This document shows, in pieces, positions 1 through 8,581 of a stretch of 64,000 nt of DNA (positions are counted from its first letter, which is position 1; each line of letters begins with the position of its first letter). The notes under the pieces are model-generated. The model did no database searches, was not told the DNA's origin, and worked only from the letters and a program-made list of their open reading frames with translations. The translations under genes were made by a program, and so were the position numbers. The stretch lies in NCBI RefSeq assembly GCF_016765585.1, contig NZ_JAESWC010000002.1:806001-870000 (forward strand), given 5' to 3'. The stretch is from Clostridium rhizosphaerae. Its GTDB lineage: Bacteria; Bacillota; Clostridia; Clostridiales; Clostridiaceae.

Positions 1-1329
1 GCAAAAATAATTGATATTATATGTAAAACTCCTCTGCAATATCAGCCTAGAACAAGCATCAGTTACAGTGACCTTGACTTTATGATACTTGGCCTTCTCG
101 TTGAACAGGCAAGCGGCATGTCTCTTGACAAATATGTTGAAAATGAGATTTACGGAAAACTCGGCTTATCACATACAGTTTTCAATCCACTCCAAAAGGG
201 TTTCTCAAAATCAGAAATAGCTGCTACAGAATTAAACGGAAACACCCGCGATGGACATATTAACTTCGGGCTTATGGAAGACGGCTCACCAGTTAATATC
301 AGAAAATATACGCTTCAAGGCGAAGTCCATGACGAAAAAGCATGGTATACCATGGGCGGAGTATCCGGTCATGCAGGATTGTTCTCTACTACAGGTGATA
401 TGGCTGTATTAACTCAGCTTATGCTTAATGGCGGTATTTATAATGGAACTCAAGTATTTACAAAGGAAGTTGCAGACCAATTTACAGCTCCATACAGCGT
501 AGATCCAACTAAAGTGGATTCTTCTACCTACGGACTTGGCTGGAGATTAGCTTCAAAATCCTCTTCATACTGGTACTTTAATTGGGGACCTAGCAGAAGC
601 ACCTATGGTCATCAAGGTTGGACAGGTACTTTAACAATTATTGATCCAGTTTATAATATGACTATCACTATGCTTACAAATTTAAGACATTCAAGCATAA
701 TAAACAGCAAACTTGATTTTGATGGCTATAAAAACTACTCGATTGGTGACTTTGGTCCGATTACCGGTTTGATATATAACGCCCTTATGACAGATAAGAC
801 TCCTTTAAACAGTGTAAAATTATCCTTAGATAAAACAAACCTTGAAAGAAATCAAACTGCTAATATCAGTTTAACAGGCTTTGGCAAAGGAGGTACTCCA
901 ATAGACCTTACTAATGCAGCAATTAGTTACACCTCCTCAAATCCAAATACAGCCTCAGTAGAAAATGGTATTGTAACAGCTAAAGATACCGGTTCAGCAG
1001 ATATTTTTGCATCGGTATCACTTAACGGAGTTACCGTAGAATCTAATAAAGCTAAGGTTGAAGTTACTACCAGCATTAATTCTATTAGAAGACTTATTGA
1101 TGAATACCAGAAAAAAGGCGAGCTTACAAGCCCACTTCTGCCTCAGCTTAACAATAGCTTAGGTCAGGCTGAAAAATTTATAAATGACAAAAAACAAAAG
1201 CAAGCTGTAAGCCATATGGAGGATTTTATAAAGCATCTAAACAATTCCCCAATGGAAAATAATATTTCAAAACCTGCAAAAGACATATTAAATTCTGATG
1301 CAAAGGCTCTTATTAAACAATGGTCGTAA
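1..1329 (+). CDS. Serine beta-lactamase-like hydrolase with Ig-like and FIMAH-type C-terminal domains (5' end outside window)
   Basis: The frame is open from base 1, so the N-terminus lies upstream; the first in-window ATG (82) is internal. The Y-S-D tripeptide just before that Met fits the Y-x-N motif of class C beta-lactamase/DD-peptidase folds, and GHQGWTGT fits the H/K-x-G motif; the S-x-x-K serine must be upstream. The hydrolase fold ends near codon 265. A bacterial Ig-like (Big_2 type) domain follows (TSSNPNTASVENGIVTAK), then about 75 residues with the alternating Leu/Ile pattern of the FIMAH domain common at the end of secreted clostridial and Bacillus proteins. This suggests an exported, wall-associated esterase, peptidase or beta-lactamase homologue. 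True resistance activity cannot be claimed; many relatives are esterases. Confidence 0.8.
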   Translation, partial: AKIIDIICKTPLQYQPRTSISYSDLDFMILGLLVEQASGMSLDKYVENEIYGKLGLSHTVFNPLQKGFSKSEIAATELNGNTRDGHINFGLMEDGSPVNIRKYTLQGEVHDEKAWYTMGGVSGHAGLFSTTGDMAVLTQLMLNGGIYNGTQVFTKEVADQFTAPYSVDPTKVDSSTYGLGWRLASKSSSYWYFNWGPSRSTYGHQGWTGTLTIIDPVYNMTITMLTNLRHSSIINSKLDFDGYKNYSIGDFGPITGLIYNALMTDKTPLNSVKLSLDKTNLERNQTANISLTGFGKGGTPIDLTNAAISYTSSNPNTASVENGIVTAKDTGSADIFASVSLNGVTVESNKAKVEVTTSINSIRRLIDEYQKKGELTSPLLPQLNNSLGQAEKFINDKKQKQAVSHMEDFIKHLNNSPMENNISKPAKDILNSDAKALIKQWS

Positions 1330-1336
1330 TATAGTA

Positions 1337-1371
1337 AAAAAGCTGCCTGTGAAGCTCTACAGGCAGCTTTT
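1337..1371. terminator. Bidirectional intrinsic terminator
   Basis: A 13-bp stem (AAAAGCTGCCTGT / ACAGGCAGCTTTT) sits between the convergent hydrolase and PTS genes. It carries an A-run on the left and a T-run on the right, so it can end both transcripts. Confidence 0.85.
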
Positions 1372-1376
1372 ACTTT

Positions 1377-3389
1377 CTATTTAACTTTTATTACAGCAGC
1401 TTCTTCCTTAGCTTTTTTATTTCCATAGCTTACGTCTATGCTTTCAACATTATCCATGTTTGTTACTATAACTGCTGAAGTAAGGCTCTTAGCCTTTTCT
1501 CCCACTACTTTCGTATCAAAGCTTATTAAAAGATCGCCTTTTTTAACCTTGTCGCCTTGAGCAACGTGAGCTGTAAAACCTTCACCATTTAAGGCTACTG
1601 TATCAATACCTATATGAACTAAAACCTCAAGTCCGTTATCAGTTGTAACAGCAGCAGCATGCTTAGTTGGGAATAAAACAGTTACCTCTCCGTCTGCCGG
1701 AGCGTAAACTTCACCTTTAGCAGGGATTATTCCGAAGCCATCACCTAAAAGCATTGCTGAAAATACATCATCAGGAACCTTATCTAATGAAACAACTTCA
1801 CCTTCCATAGGGCTGTAAAGTGTATAAGAACCGGACTTAACCTTTTTATCCGCTGAAGTCACTGCAGTTTCCTTTTCATTAGCACTATCTTCTCTATTAG
1901 TTTGAAAAACACCACCCTTTGCTATAATAGCTTTCATATCATCTTTAATTCTTTCTGCTTCAGTTCCAAAAATAGCCTGAACACTGTTTCCTGCAGTTAA
2001 TACGCCTGCAGCTCCAAGAGCTTTAAGCTTTCCTTGATCAACCTTTGAAACATCATTTAATGTAAGTCTAAGTCTTGTAATACATGCATCTAAAACCTGG
2101 ATATTTTCTGAGCCTCCGATTGCTTCTAAAACTCTTGCAGCTCTTTCGGAACCCTTTGCATTTGTAAGTTCAGAAGACACTTCTTCCTCATCTTCTCTTC
2201 CTGGAGTCTTTATATTGAACTTTGTAATTACAAAATAGAAAACTACAAAGTAAAGTGCAAAGAATACAAGTCCAACTAACCACATCAACATTGGATGTCC
2301 CGCAAATTTAAAACCTAAAAGATAATCTATAAAAGATGCTGAGAAGGTGTAACCTAATCTAATCTTTAACAAACTTGTAACTATACCAGCTGCAAAAGCT
2401 GCCGCTACGTGGAATACAAATAAAACTGGTGCTACGAATATAAAGGAAAATTCGATTGGCTCTGTTATTCCTGTCAAGAAAGCAACAAAAGCTGCTGAAA
2501 TCATCATACCGGATACTTTCTTTCTGTTTTCCTTCTTTGCAGCAGCTATCATAGCTAAAGCTGCTCCTGGAAGACCAAACATAAGTATTGGATATTCTGA
2601 TGCCATAAATATTCCTGCAGTAGGATCTCCGTGGAAGAACCTAGCTGAATCTCCAAAGTAAGTTACACCATTTGAAACATACTGTCCAAATTGATATAAG
2701 AATGGTGGATAATACATATGATGCAGGCCTACCGGTATTAAAAGTCTCTTACCTGCTGCATAAAAAGCAGGTCCTAATACTGAAGTGGTTGCAAACTGGG
2801 CAAAAACATTTATTGCATTTTGAATTGGAGCCCATATATTAACACCAATGATTGCAAACAGCAAAGCTGCAAAAGAAGTTATAATTGGCACAAATCTTTT
2901 TCCGCCGAAGAAACCTAAAACCTGCGGCAGTTTAATATCATGGAACTTATTGTATAAATAGCCTGCAATTAAACCTATAATGATACCGCCAAATACACCC
3001 ATATTTATGGTTGTGTTCTTCACTACATCAGCATAAGCAGCAGTTTTCATGAAATCTGAGAGCTGCATGCCCTTTTCAGCTGCAATCTTAGCAGCCATAG
3101 CAGCGGCAGCATTAGCACTGGCTACTTTAATAATACCTTCAAGAATAAGCTGACCTACTGTGGCAGCTAAAGCGGCAACTCCCTCGCCTCCTGAGAAACC
3201 AATGGCAACTCCAACCGCAAAAATCATTGGAAGATTGCTGAAAATTACATCGCCTGCCTGAGCCATATAAGGTATGTTTAAAAGGTCAGGCTGACCAAAT
3301 CTTAGTAAAAGTCCAGCTGCTGGAAGTACTGAAACTGGCAGCATTAGTGACTTACCTATTTTTTGCAGTACTGCAAATAACTTTTTCAC
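1377..3389 (-). CDS. ptsG: PTS sugar permease EIICBA, glucose type
   Basis: A single-chain EIICBA that transports and phosphorylates a hexose. Residues 1-390 are the membrane EIIC domain, with the family signatures GLHHMYYPPF and GITEPIEFSF. About residues 415-490 form EIIB, with the phosphocysteine in DACITRLRL. About 515-650 form EIIA, with the phosphohistidine in VHIGIDTV. The start is GTG with AAGGAGG eight bases upstream. The gene lies downstream of a GlcT/LicT-type antiterminator and a leader terminator, as in Bacillus subtilis glcT-ptsG, which favours glucose; N-acetylglucosamine is the main alternative because NagE-type enzymes are close relatives. Confidence 0.88.
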   Translation of the reverse strand: MKKLFAVLQKIGKSLMLPVSVLPAAGLLLRFGQPDLLNIPYMAQAGDVIFSNLPMIFAVGVAIGFSGGEGVAALAATVGQLILEGIIKVASANAAAAMAAKIAAEKGMQLSDFMKTAAYADVVKNTTINMGVFGGIIIGLIAGYLYNKFHDIKLPQVLGFFGGKRFVPIITSFAALLFAIIGVNIWAPIQNAINVFAQFATTSVLGPAFYAAGKRLLIPVGLHHMYYPPFLYQFGQYVSNGVTYFGDSARFFHGDPTAGIFMASEYPILMFGLPGAALAMIAAAKKENRKKVSGMMISAAFVAFLTGITEPIEFSFIFVAPVLFVFHVAAAFAAGIVTSLLKIRLGYTFSASFIDYLLGFKFAGHPMLMWLVGLVFFALYFVVFYFVITKFNIKTPGREDEEEVSSELTNAKGSERAARVLEAIGGSENIQVLDACITRLRLTLNDVSKVDQGKLKALGAAGVLTAGNSVQAIFGTEAERIKDDMKAIIAKGGVFQTNREDSANEKETAVTSADKKVKSGSYTLYSPMEGEVVSLDKVPDDVFSAMLLGDGFGIIPAKGEVYAPADGEVTVLFPTKHAAAVTTDNGLEVLVHIGIDTVALNGEGFTAHVAQGDKVKKGDLLISFDTKVVGEKAKSLTSAVIVTNMDNVESIDVSYGNKKAKEEAAVIKVK

Positions 3390-3438
3390 TTAAAAAACCT
3401 CCTTAAAAATTTTAATTAGTGGAAACAAAAAACAAAAA

Positions 3439-3495
3439 CACGAGCAAAAAGGGTACACTTATAGCTATAATATAGCTATTCCCTTTAAGCTCGTG
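3439..3495 (-). promoter_or_regulatory. Leader terminator / candidate RAT target of the antiterminator
   Basis: On the minus strand the glcT-ptsG gap holds a long hairpin, CACGAGC...GCTCGTG, with an inner TTAAAGGG/CCCTTTTT stem, followed by a T-rich tract about 50 bases before the PTS ribosome site. The loop contains a nested palindrome (ATAGCTATATTATAGCTAT). This is the arrangement of a RAT antiterminator overlapping a terminator, bound by BglG-family proteins. Overlap of the two structures is inferred, not folded. Confidence 0.65.
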
Positions 3496-3517
3496 CCTAA
3501 TTCAATAGTAACACTGC

Positions 3518-4345
3518 TTATGTTTCCGAAATTCTGCTAAGATGCAAGGTTATAAAACCTATCTCATCCTCAGGAACTTTAACAGAAAATAAATTTTCAA
3601 TTTTCATTGCAACCTTGATTGCAATATCGTACTCATTATACAAATCTTTTTTTATGCTGTCAAGCAAGTAATTTTTTACAGTTTTCCTGCTCACTATTCT
3701 TTCAATCATAAAATTTATATGAGTTACTGTTCTTACATATTCTAAAGAATTCTTATCAAAATTCTTTTTTAAAAGCTTTGATATAAGTTCCATAACCTCA
3801 CCTATTTTCTTTGTATAAGCAAGCGCACTTGTAACCTCCTGCTGATTTTCCGCAGCCTTAATATGCATACATATAAAACCTATTTCATCCTCTGGAAGTT
3901 CCATGTTAAACCTCGTATTTATCATAATCAAAGCCTTTTGTGCTAATATATACTCCACTGGATATAAAGCCATAAGTTCATGCAAGAACGGATTTTCAAT
4001 CTTAACGCCCTGCTTTATTCTTCTAATTGAAAAATTAATATGATCCGGAAGAGACACATGTATAGCCTCGCTGAGCTTAACCTTTAGCTCCTTTTCGCAT
4101 ATAGATATTATTTCTTCGGAAATACCTACAATCTCACTATCTACATTCTCAAGAACCTTATTAAAGTTCTCTGTTGACTCTTGTGACTTTTTAACAAAAA
4201 TATTTTCAACCTTATCCTCTGAAATAATTGAGCCTTTATTTATTTTGTACCCGATAGCCTTTCCAACTAGGACAAATTCTCTTTTTTCTTTTTCTGCAAT
4301 TACAACATTGTTATTAAGCACTTTCTTTATCTTATATTTGTCCAT
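3518..4345 (-). CDS. glcT: BglG/GlcT-family transcription antiterminator
   Basis: 275 residues, the normal length for this family. The N-terminal 55 residues are the RNA-binding CAT domain (YKIKKVLNNNVVIAE, GKAIGYK). Two PTS regulation domains follow, each with the expected Asp-Glu-Ile-Gly-Phe-Ile signature (LPEDEIGFICMHI and VPEDEIGFITLHL) and conserved His residues (LPDHINF, VTHINF) that receive phosphoryl groups. It lies directly upstream of, and co-directional with, the PTS permease, with a terminator hairpin between them. The inferred role is to let the polymerase through that terminator when the sugar is present. Confidence 0.85.
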   Translation of the reverse strand: MDKYKIKKVLNNNVVIAEKEKREFVLVGKAIGYKINKGSIISEDKVENIFVKKSQESTENFNKVLENVDSEIVGISEEIISICEKELKVKLSEAIHVSLPDHINFSIRRIKQGVKIENPFLHELMALYPVEYILAQKALIMINTRFNMELPEDEIGFICMHIKAAENQQEVTSALAYTKKIGEVMELISKLLKKNFDKNSLEYVRTVTHINFMIERIVSRKTVKNYLLDSIKKDLYNEYDIAIKVAMKIENLFSVKVPEDEIGFITLHLSRISET

Positions 4346-4403
4346 AGTTGACCTCCTGACTACTTTATTAACGTTTAGTTATTATACCACAATGTATATA
4401 AAA

Positions 4404-4949
4404 TTACATCATTCCCTGAATCAATCCGCAAGCCAGCCTTCTTCCAGAGCCTCCAGCGGGCTGTGTCTTATAGTCGTCCGGTCCTTCATGTATAATTACC
4501 GACTTCCCTATAACCTGTGAAACGTCAAATTTATTTGTAAAGAATATCATTCTTGCATAGCCGTTATTTGAAAAAAGAACAGGAAAATCTCCGGCATGAT
4601 TGCCATGTGGCTGATTAGTTGGGTTCCAGTGTCCTCCTGCTGCTGCAAATGGATTTGAACTGCTGTCTACACTGCAGTCGCCATTTTCATGTATGTGAAA
4701 ACCATGAGGTCCAACCTGTGGATTCCCTCCGGAAGCGCTCTTATAAGATGGCAGTCCATTTACTTCTACAGATACCTCTGTCCCACCTTGTACATCTGTA
4801 AAAATTACTGTTCCAGTTATACCTGATGCCAAAGGTCCTCCGGTAATGTACGCTACAGCCTTAGTAAACTTACTTTTTTGCCCTGCATCATTTCTGTATC
4901 CATAATAGTAATCATTGAAAAAAGGGTATTGATAATTCTCCAAATTCAT
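4404..4949 (-). CDS. Cu/Zn superoxide dismutase family protein
   Basis: A Cu/Zn-SOD fold with the expected metal ligands: HGFHIHENGDC, AGGHWNP, HGNHAGDFP, SVIIHEGPDD and the C-terminal GRRLACGLI active-site Arg/Cys region. It would convert superoxide to peroxide and oxygen. The start chosen is the ATG at 4949, with GGAGG five bases upstream; an upstream in-frame TTG overlaps that ribosome site. There is no signal peptide; instead the N-terminus is Tyr-rich (NYQYPFFNDYYYGYR). Secreted bacterial SodC proteins normally have a signal, so this copy may be cytoplasmic or part of the spore coat (inference). It appears monocistronic. Confidence 0.85.
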   Translation of the reverse strand: MNLENYQYPFFNDYYYGYRNDAGQKSKFTKAVAYITGGPLASGITGTVIFTDVQGGTEVSVEVNGLPSYKSASGGNPQVGPHGFHIHENGDCSVDSSSNPFAAAGGHWNPTNQPHGNHAGDFPVLFSNNGYARMIFFTNKFDVSQVIGKSVIIHEGPDDYKTQPAGGSGRRLACGLIQGMM

Positions 4950-5049
4950 TATATCCTCCAAATAAAATAATACAATTTATGTTATGCATATTTTACGTTA
5001 ATAGTTACATCTGAACTATATAGGTTAAATTAATAAATTTTAAGTATGC

Positions 5050-5080
5050 AAAAAGAGAGAACGCCACGTTCTCTCTTTTG
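5050..5080. terminator. Intrinsic terminator
   Basis: Perfect stem AAAAGAGAGAACG / CGTTCTCTCTTTT just past the stop of the minus-strand amino-acid permease. It has an A-run before and a T-run after, so it can act in both directions. Confidence 0.8.
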
Positions 5081-5095
5081 TATAGTATTAAAGTT

Positions 5096-6565
5096 TTATT
5101 GTCCTATTTCTTCTGTTATTGAAGCAGTAATATTTTTGTTATTTCTTCTTGCAATAATAGGCAGTATTAATCCAAGTCCAATTAAAACAACAGGAGTTAC
5201 AAAATTAAGAGTTAACTGGAAGTACCATTGTGATGAATAAACTGGAATATTGCTCTTTGGAAACATACCCATAATACAAGCAAATGCAGTAAACACAAAG
5301 CACCATAACCCTATACCAACGCCTACTTTATCGTTTTTAACAAACTTATACTCTGAAGAGAACTTATGCTTAGCAAAACCTCTTACAGCCATATAAGCTG
5401 CAAATACCCATAAGTATCTTAAAGGCATAACTACAGAGTTTAAATCCAGAAGCCAGTTAAATATTGTGTTTATATCTCCCATACCAAAAGCAGGAAGCAT
5501 AATTAATATACCAACTAAAACTGCAGTCATTTTGTATCCATTGATTGGAGTACCATGCTTGTTTACCTTAGTTAAGCTCTCTGGAATATATCTTCTATCT
5601 GAGTCTGCAAATAAAACCTTAAGTGGTGCATCGATAGAAAATGCCAGCGCTGAAATCTGAGCAAGCATGTTAGCAACTGCATATAGTATTAAGAATAAGT
5701 TTCCTAGACCATAATATTGACCAAGCATCTTAAAGGCATAATATTGACCGTTCATCTTTAAGTCCTTAGGAATATTATTAGCATCAAACATCATTCCCAT
5801 TGCTACAGAACCTAAAAGTGCAGATACAGCAACCATTATAGCTAAAACTATCATTCCTTTTGGAAAGTTCTTTGATGGATTCTTTGTATTATTAACATAA
5901 GGAGATATTTTTTCACATCCTCCTACAGCAAACACTAGCATTGATATCGTAGTAAAGTATGCAAAATTAAAATCCGGAATAAAAGTCTTTGCAGTTATAT
6001 GAGTTGTTGCAATCTTCATCCCAGTGATTTTTGGTGCTGTGATAACCATAATTATATATAATATAGACATTACAAAAGTTGCTGTTCCTGCCACTGTTCC
6101 AATTCTCTTTAGTGAATTTACTCCCTTTGAAGCAACCCATAAGAAGAAAATGAAAAGAACAAGTATTATTGACTGCAGAAGCAATGGATTTAAGCCTTTA
6201 ATAAAATTTCCATTTTGGGTAAAAACCCATCCTAATGCAATAAGTATTGACTGAGGCTTTTGAGCCAAATATGGAACGTGGACTACCCAATAAGTCCATC
6301 CTGCAAGATAAGCAAGAAGAGGTCCCATGGAAGCTTTTATCCAAGTACTAACCCCGCCTTTCCCATCCTTAAAGGTAGATCCTAACTCTCCTACCATTAG
6401 TGCGTATGGAATAAAATACAATGAAATGATAAGTACCCATGAAACTATTACTTTTAAACCTTGATTTGCAAAATTGTTAACAACGTTACCAAATCCCCAT
6501 ACCATTACAAAGGCCATCAGGGCAAGGTTTTTCCAGGTAAGATTTCTTTCTGTGTTGTCACTCAC
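5096..6565 (-). CDS. APC-superfamily amino-acid permease / antiporter
   Basis: 489 residues with about 12 hydrophobic segments. The N-terminus NLALMAFVMVWGFGNVVNNFANQG matches the first helix of APC transporters, and GELGSTFKDGKGGVSTWIKASMG matches the helix 2 / loop region seen in glutamate:GABA antiporter (GadC-like) and related clostridial permeases. It imports or exchanges an amino acid at the cytoplasmic membrane; the substrate cannot be read from sequence. It is monocistronic, with a terminator after it and a long AT-rich region upstream. Confidence 0.82.
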   Translation of the reverse strand: MSDNTERNLTWKNLALMAFVMVWGFGNVVNNFANQGLKVIVSWVLIISLYFIPYALMVGELGSTFKDGKGGVSTWIKASMGPLLAYLAGWTYWVVHVPYLAQKPQSILIALGWVFTQNGNFIKGLNPLLLQSIILVLFIFFLWVASKGVNSLKRIGTVAGTATFVMSILYIIMVITAPKITGMKIATTHITAKTFIPDFNFAYFTTISMLVFAVGGCEKISPYVNNTKNPSKNFPKGMIVLAIMVAVSALLGSVAMGMMFDANNIPKDLKMNGQYYAFKMLGQYYGLGNLFLILYAVANMLAQISALAFSIDAPLKVLFADSDRRYIPESLTKVNKHGTPINGYKMTAVLVGILIMLPAFGMGDINTIFNWLLDLNSVVMPLRYLWVFAAYMAVRGFAKHKFSSEYKFVKNDKVGVGIGLWCFVFTAFACIMGMFPKSNIPVYSSQWYFQLTLNFVTPVVLIGLGLILPIIARRNNKNITASITEEIGQ

Positions 6566-6940
6566 GATTATTCCCCCTTTAAATAAAATTTAGTTTTTTG
6601 ATTCTACAGCTTGTCTATCTTGAAAATTTGCTGCATCCATAATTAAAAATCACTAGCAGCTACTAAATATGTAAATTGCGCAATTCGACATATTTTTTAT
6701 ATAATTATTGCTAAATTATGTATCAATTAACACACTATTAACACATATTTGAATTTTATCACAATTTCTGAAATTATACAATATTTAATTAAAATTTTCG
6801 CAAAAATGTGTGATGTAAATTATTCACACTTTGCTTATTAGCAAGTTTTTATTCAATAGAAGCAGTTATCTTAATTTGCAGACAAATATTGTTAAATATA
6901 AAATTAAACAGAATATTAACCTAACTTACATCCGTAAGAA
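6566..6940. other. Gene-free AT-rich divergent intergenic region
   Basis: About 375 bases between the divergent permease and the DUF1646 leader. It must carry the permease promoter on the minus strand. No ORF with a ribosome site, no RNA gene and no clear repeat was seen. Confidence 0.5.
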
Positions 6941-6969
6941 TTGTATTATATTAAAATTTATGGTATACT
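6941..6969 (+). promoter_or_regulatory. Sigma-A-type promoter of the DUF1646 leader
   Basis: TTGTAT, a 17-base spacer ending in TGG, then TATACT. The predicted start of transcription falls about 15 bases before the riboswitch-like stem. Confidence 0.6.
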
Positions 6970-6987
6970 CCTAATATAAAATTGCAA

Positions 6988-7080
6988 ATTTTCTTTCGGT
7001 TGGACAGATTTATTAATATCTGATTCCGAGAAATTTGTTTCTAGGGTGGGAAACTCTTATTTGAGTTTCCCACCTTTTTT
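6988..7080 (+). promoter_or_regulatory. Probable Na+-I (DUF1646 motif) riboswitch with terminator
   Basis: A compact leader RNA follows the promoter. The outer stem is TTTCTTTCGG (6990-6999) with CCGAGAAA (7026-7033), closed over an internal loop and an inner stem CAGAT/ATCTG. A 12-bp terminator follows, GGTGGGAAACTC/GAGTTTCCCACC plus a T-run. Downstream is a DUF1646 transporter, the gene after which the DUF1646 RNA motif was named; that motif was later reported as a Na+-responsive riboswitch class. The call rests on gene context plus architecture; the consensus was not aligned. Confidence 0.55.
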
Positions 7081-7140
7081 ATTTTTTTGTTTGCCCAGTG
7101 TTTATTTTGACTAGGAGAATTATTATAGGGAGGTAGTAGC

Positions 7141-7268
7141 ATGAATTTTAAAAGCATAATTATTTTTTACCTATTGCAGCATTAATAGTGGGATTTATTT
7201 ACTTAAATGTTGTTTTTCCAAAGAGGCTTGAAAAAGAAGAAAAAGAAAAAAACGCAAATAAAAAATAA
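7141..7268 (+). pseudogene. Small single-span membrane protein ORF, interrupted by a +/-1 shift in a T-run
   Basis: ATG at 7141 follows a good ribosome site (GGGAGG). Frame 1 gives MNFKSIIIFYLLQH and stops. A -1 shift in the six-T run at 7173-7178 instead gives a coherent protein: a hydrophobic segment PIAALIVGFIYLNVVF, then a charged tail KRLEKEEKEKNANKK, ending at 7268. This composition is what one expects of a real ~42-residue membrane peptide. It could be a sequencing or natural indel, or productive slippage on the T-run. It lies between the riboswitch and the DUF1646 transporter, so it may be a partner subunit. Confidence 0.55.
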
Positions 7269-7353
7269 GTTTAATTTTTATTTATCTTTCAAATCATAAT
7301 AAAGACACTGGGCGTGATTTGATTTTTATTAAGCATATAGGAGGTTTAAAACA

Positions 7354-8376
7354 ATGCTCTACGTATTAATTTTACTTTTAATAATAACTTTTGTGCTGCC
7401 GATTGTATCTAAGAAAGTAGAAAAAAATCTTGAAGTTTTTCTATTTTTAGTGGGACTTGCAGCTTCTATTGCTTCAGGGGTTCTCAATAAAGAACTTTTG
7501 CTAAAGATTACCGAAAATAAATTCATGTATATAATTGCATTTGCGGTGCTTGTAGGTGGCTTTTTATTTAAAGCGCTGAACGAACGCATTGAAGGTGCAA
7601 TAGAGTATGCTCTAAAGCGTATTCCCCTAAAAATTTTTATATTTCTTCTGATTGTAATTATAGGACTTTTATCAAGTGTTATAACTGCAATTATTGCAGC
7701 ACTTCTTCTGGTTGAAATTGTAAGCATACTTCCAATCAGCAGAGCAAATAAAATAAAAGTCGATATAGTCGCCTGCTTTTCAATCGGGCTTGGAGCTGTA
7801 TTAACTCCAATAGGCGAACCCTTATCTACAATAGTAGTATCAAGACTTGGTGTAGATTTCTGGTTTCTTTTAAAGGAATTCGGCGTTTATGTTGTACCGG
7901 GAATAATAATCCTTGGAATTATCGGTGCCCTCTTCGGAGCTCAGCAAAATAAGACTATAGACCACTCTCAGGAAATTACTATTGTAGAAACTACTTCAGT
8001 AATAATAATAAGAGCTCTTAAAATATTTTTGTTTATAATTGCACTAGAACTTCTTGGAGAAGGTTTCAAGCCGATAATCGATGCTTTTATACTGCCTCTT
8101 GATACACGTTATTTGTATTGGGTTAATATGTCCTCAGCTGTTCTTGATAATGCAACACTAGCTGCAGCTGAGATAAGCTCTAAGATGACTGAAACGCAAA
8201 TTAAAGCTGTATTAATGGGACTTTTAATCAGCGGAGGAATGATGATCCCCGGAAACATTCCAAATATCATTTCTGCAGGAAAACTGAGAATTAAAAGCAG
8301 TGAATGGATTAAACTAGGAGTTCCTCTGGGAATAGGCATGATGATTGTTTACTATGTAATCATATTTGCAATATAA
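7354..8376 (+). CDS. DUF1646 family predicted cation transporter
   Basis: 340 residues, about ten hydrophobic helices, matching the DUF1646 family in length and in patterns such as GLGAVLTPIGEPLSTIVVSRLG and MSSAVLDNATLAAAEISSKM; acidic and Asn residues in helices resemble ion-transporter re-entrant motifs (related to arsenical pump / Na+:H+ antiporter folds). ATG at 7354 has AGGAGG ten bases upstream. The riboswitch-like leader suggests that it exports Na+ when cytoplasmic Na+ rises; this is inferred from what is known of the leader class. It is probably co-transcribed with the small ORF at 7141. Confidence 0.75.
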   Translation: MLYVLILLLIITFVLPIVSKKVEKNLEVFLFLVGLAASIASGVLNKELLLKITENKFMYIIAFAVLVGGFLFKALNERIEGAIEYALKRIPLKIFIFLLIVIIGLLSSVITAIIAALLLVEIVSILPISRANKIKVDIVACFSIGLGAVLTPIGEPLSTIVVSRLGVDFWFLLKEFGVYVVPGIIILGIIGALFGAQQNKTIDHSQEITIVETTSVIIIRALKIFLFIIALELLGEGFKPIIDAFILPLDTRYLYWVNMSSAVLDNATLAAAEISSKMTETQIKAVLMGLLISGGMMIPGNIPNIISAGKLRIKSSEWIKLGVPLGIGMMIVYYVIIFAI

Positions 8377-8399
8377 TATTTGCTCTTGCAGCATTCTGT

Positions 8400-8443
8400 C
8401 TGCCAAATGAAGCTTTTGTACGGCTTTGTCTGGCAGTTTTTTC
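8400..8443 (+). terminator. Intrinsic terminator of the DUF1646 gene
   Basis: CTGCCA/TGGCAG outer stem with an inner AGC/GCT pair, followed by TTTTTTCT. Confidence 0.6.
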
Positions 8444-8581
8444 TATATAAAAGCAAAAGATATTGACTGGTTATGATAAAAAACATTATACTTATAGTGT
8501 ATCATTTTGAAGTAAGACTAACATTCAGTCTTAACCAAGCAAAATATTAATTAATTAATCTGAAGGGAATTACAACACTTG

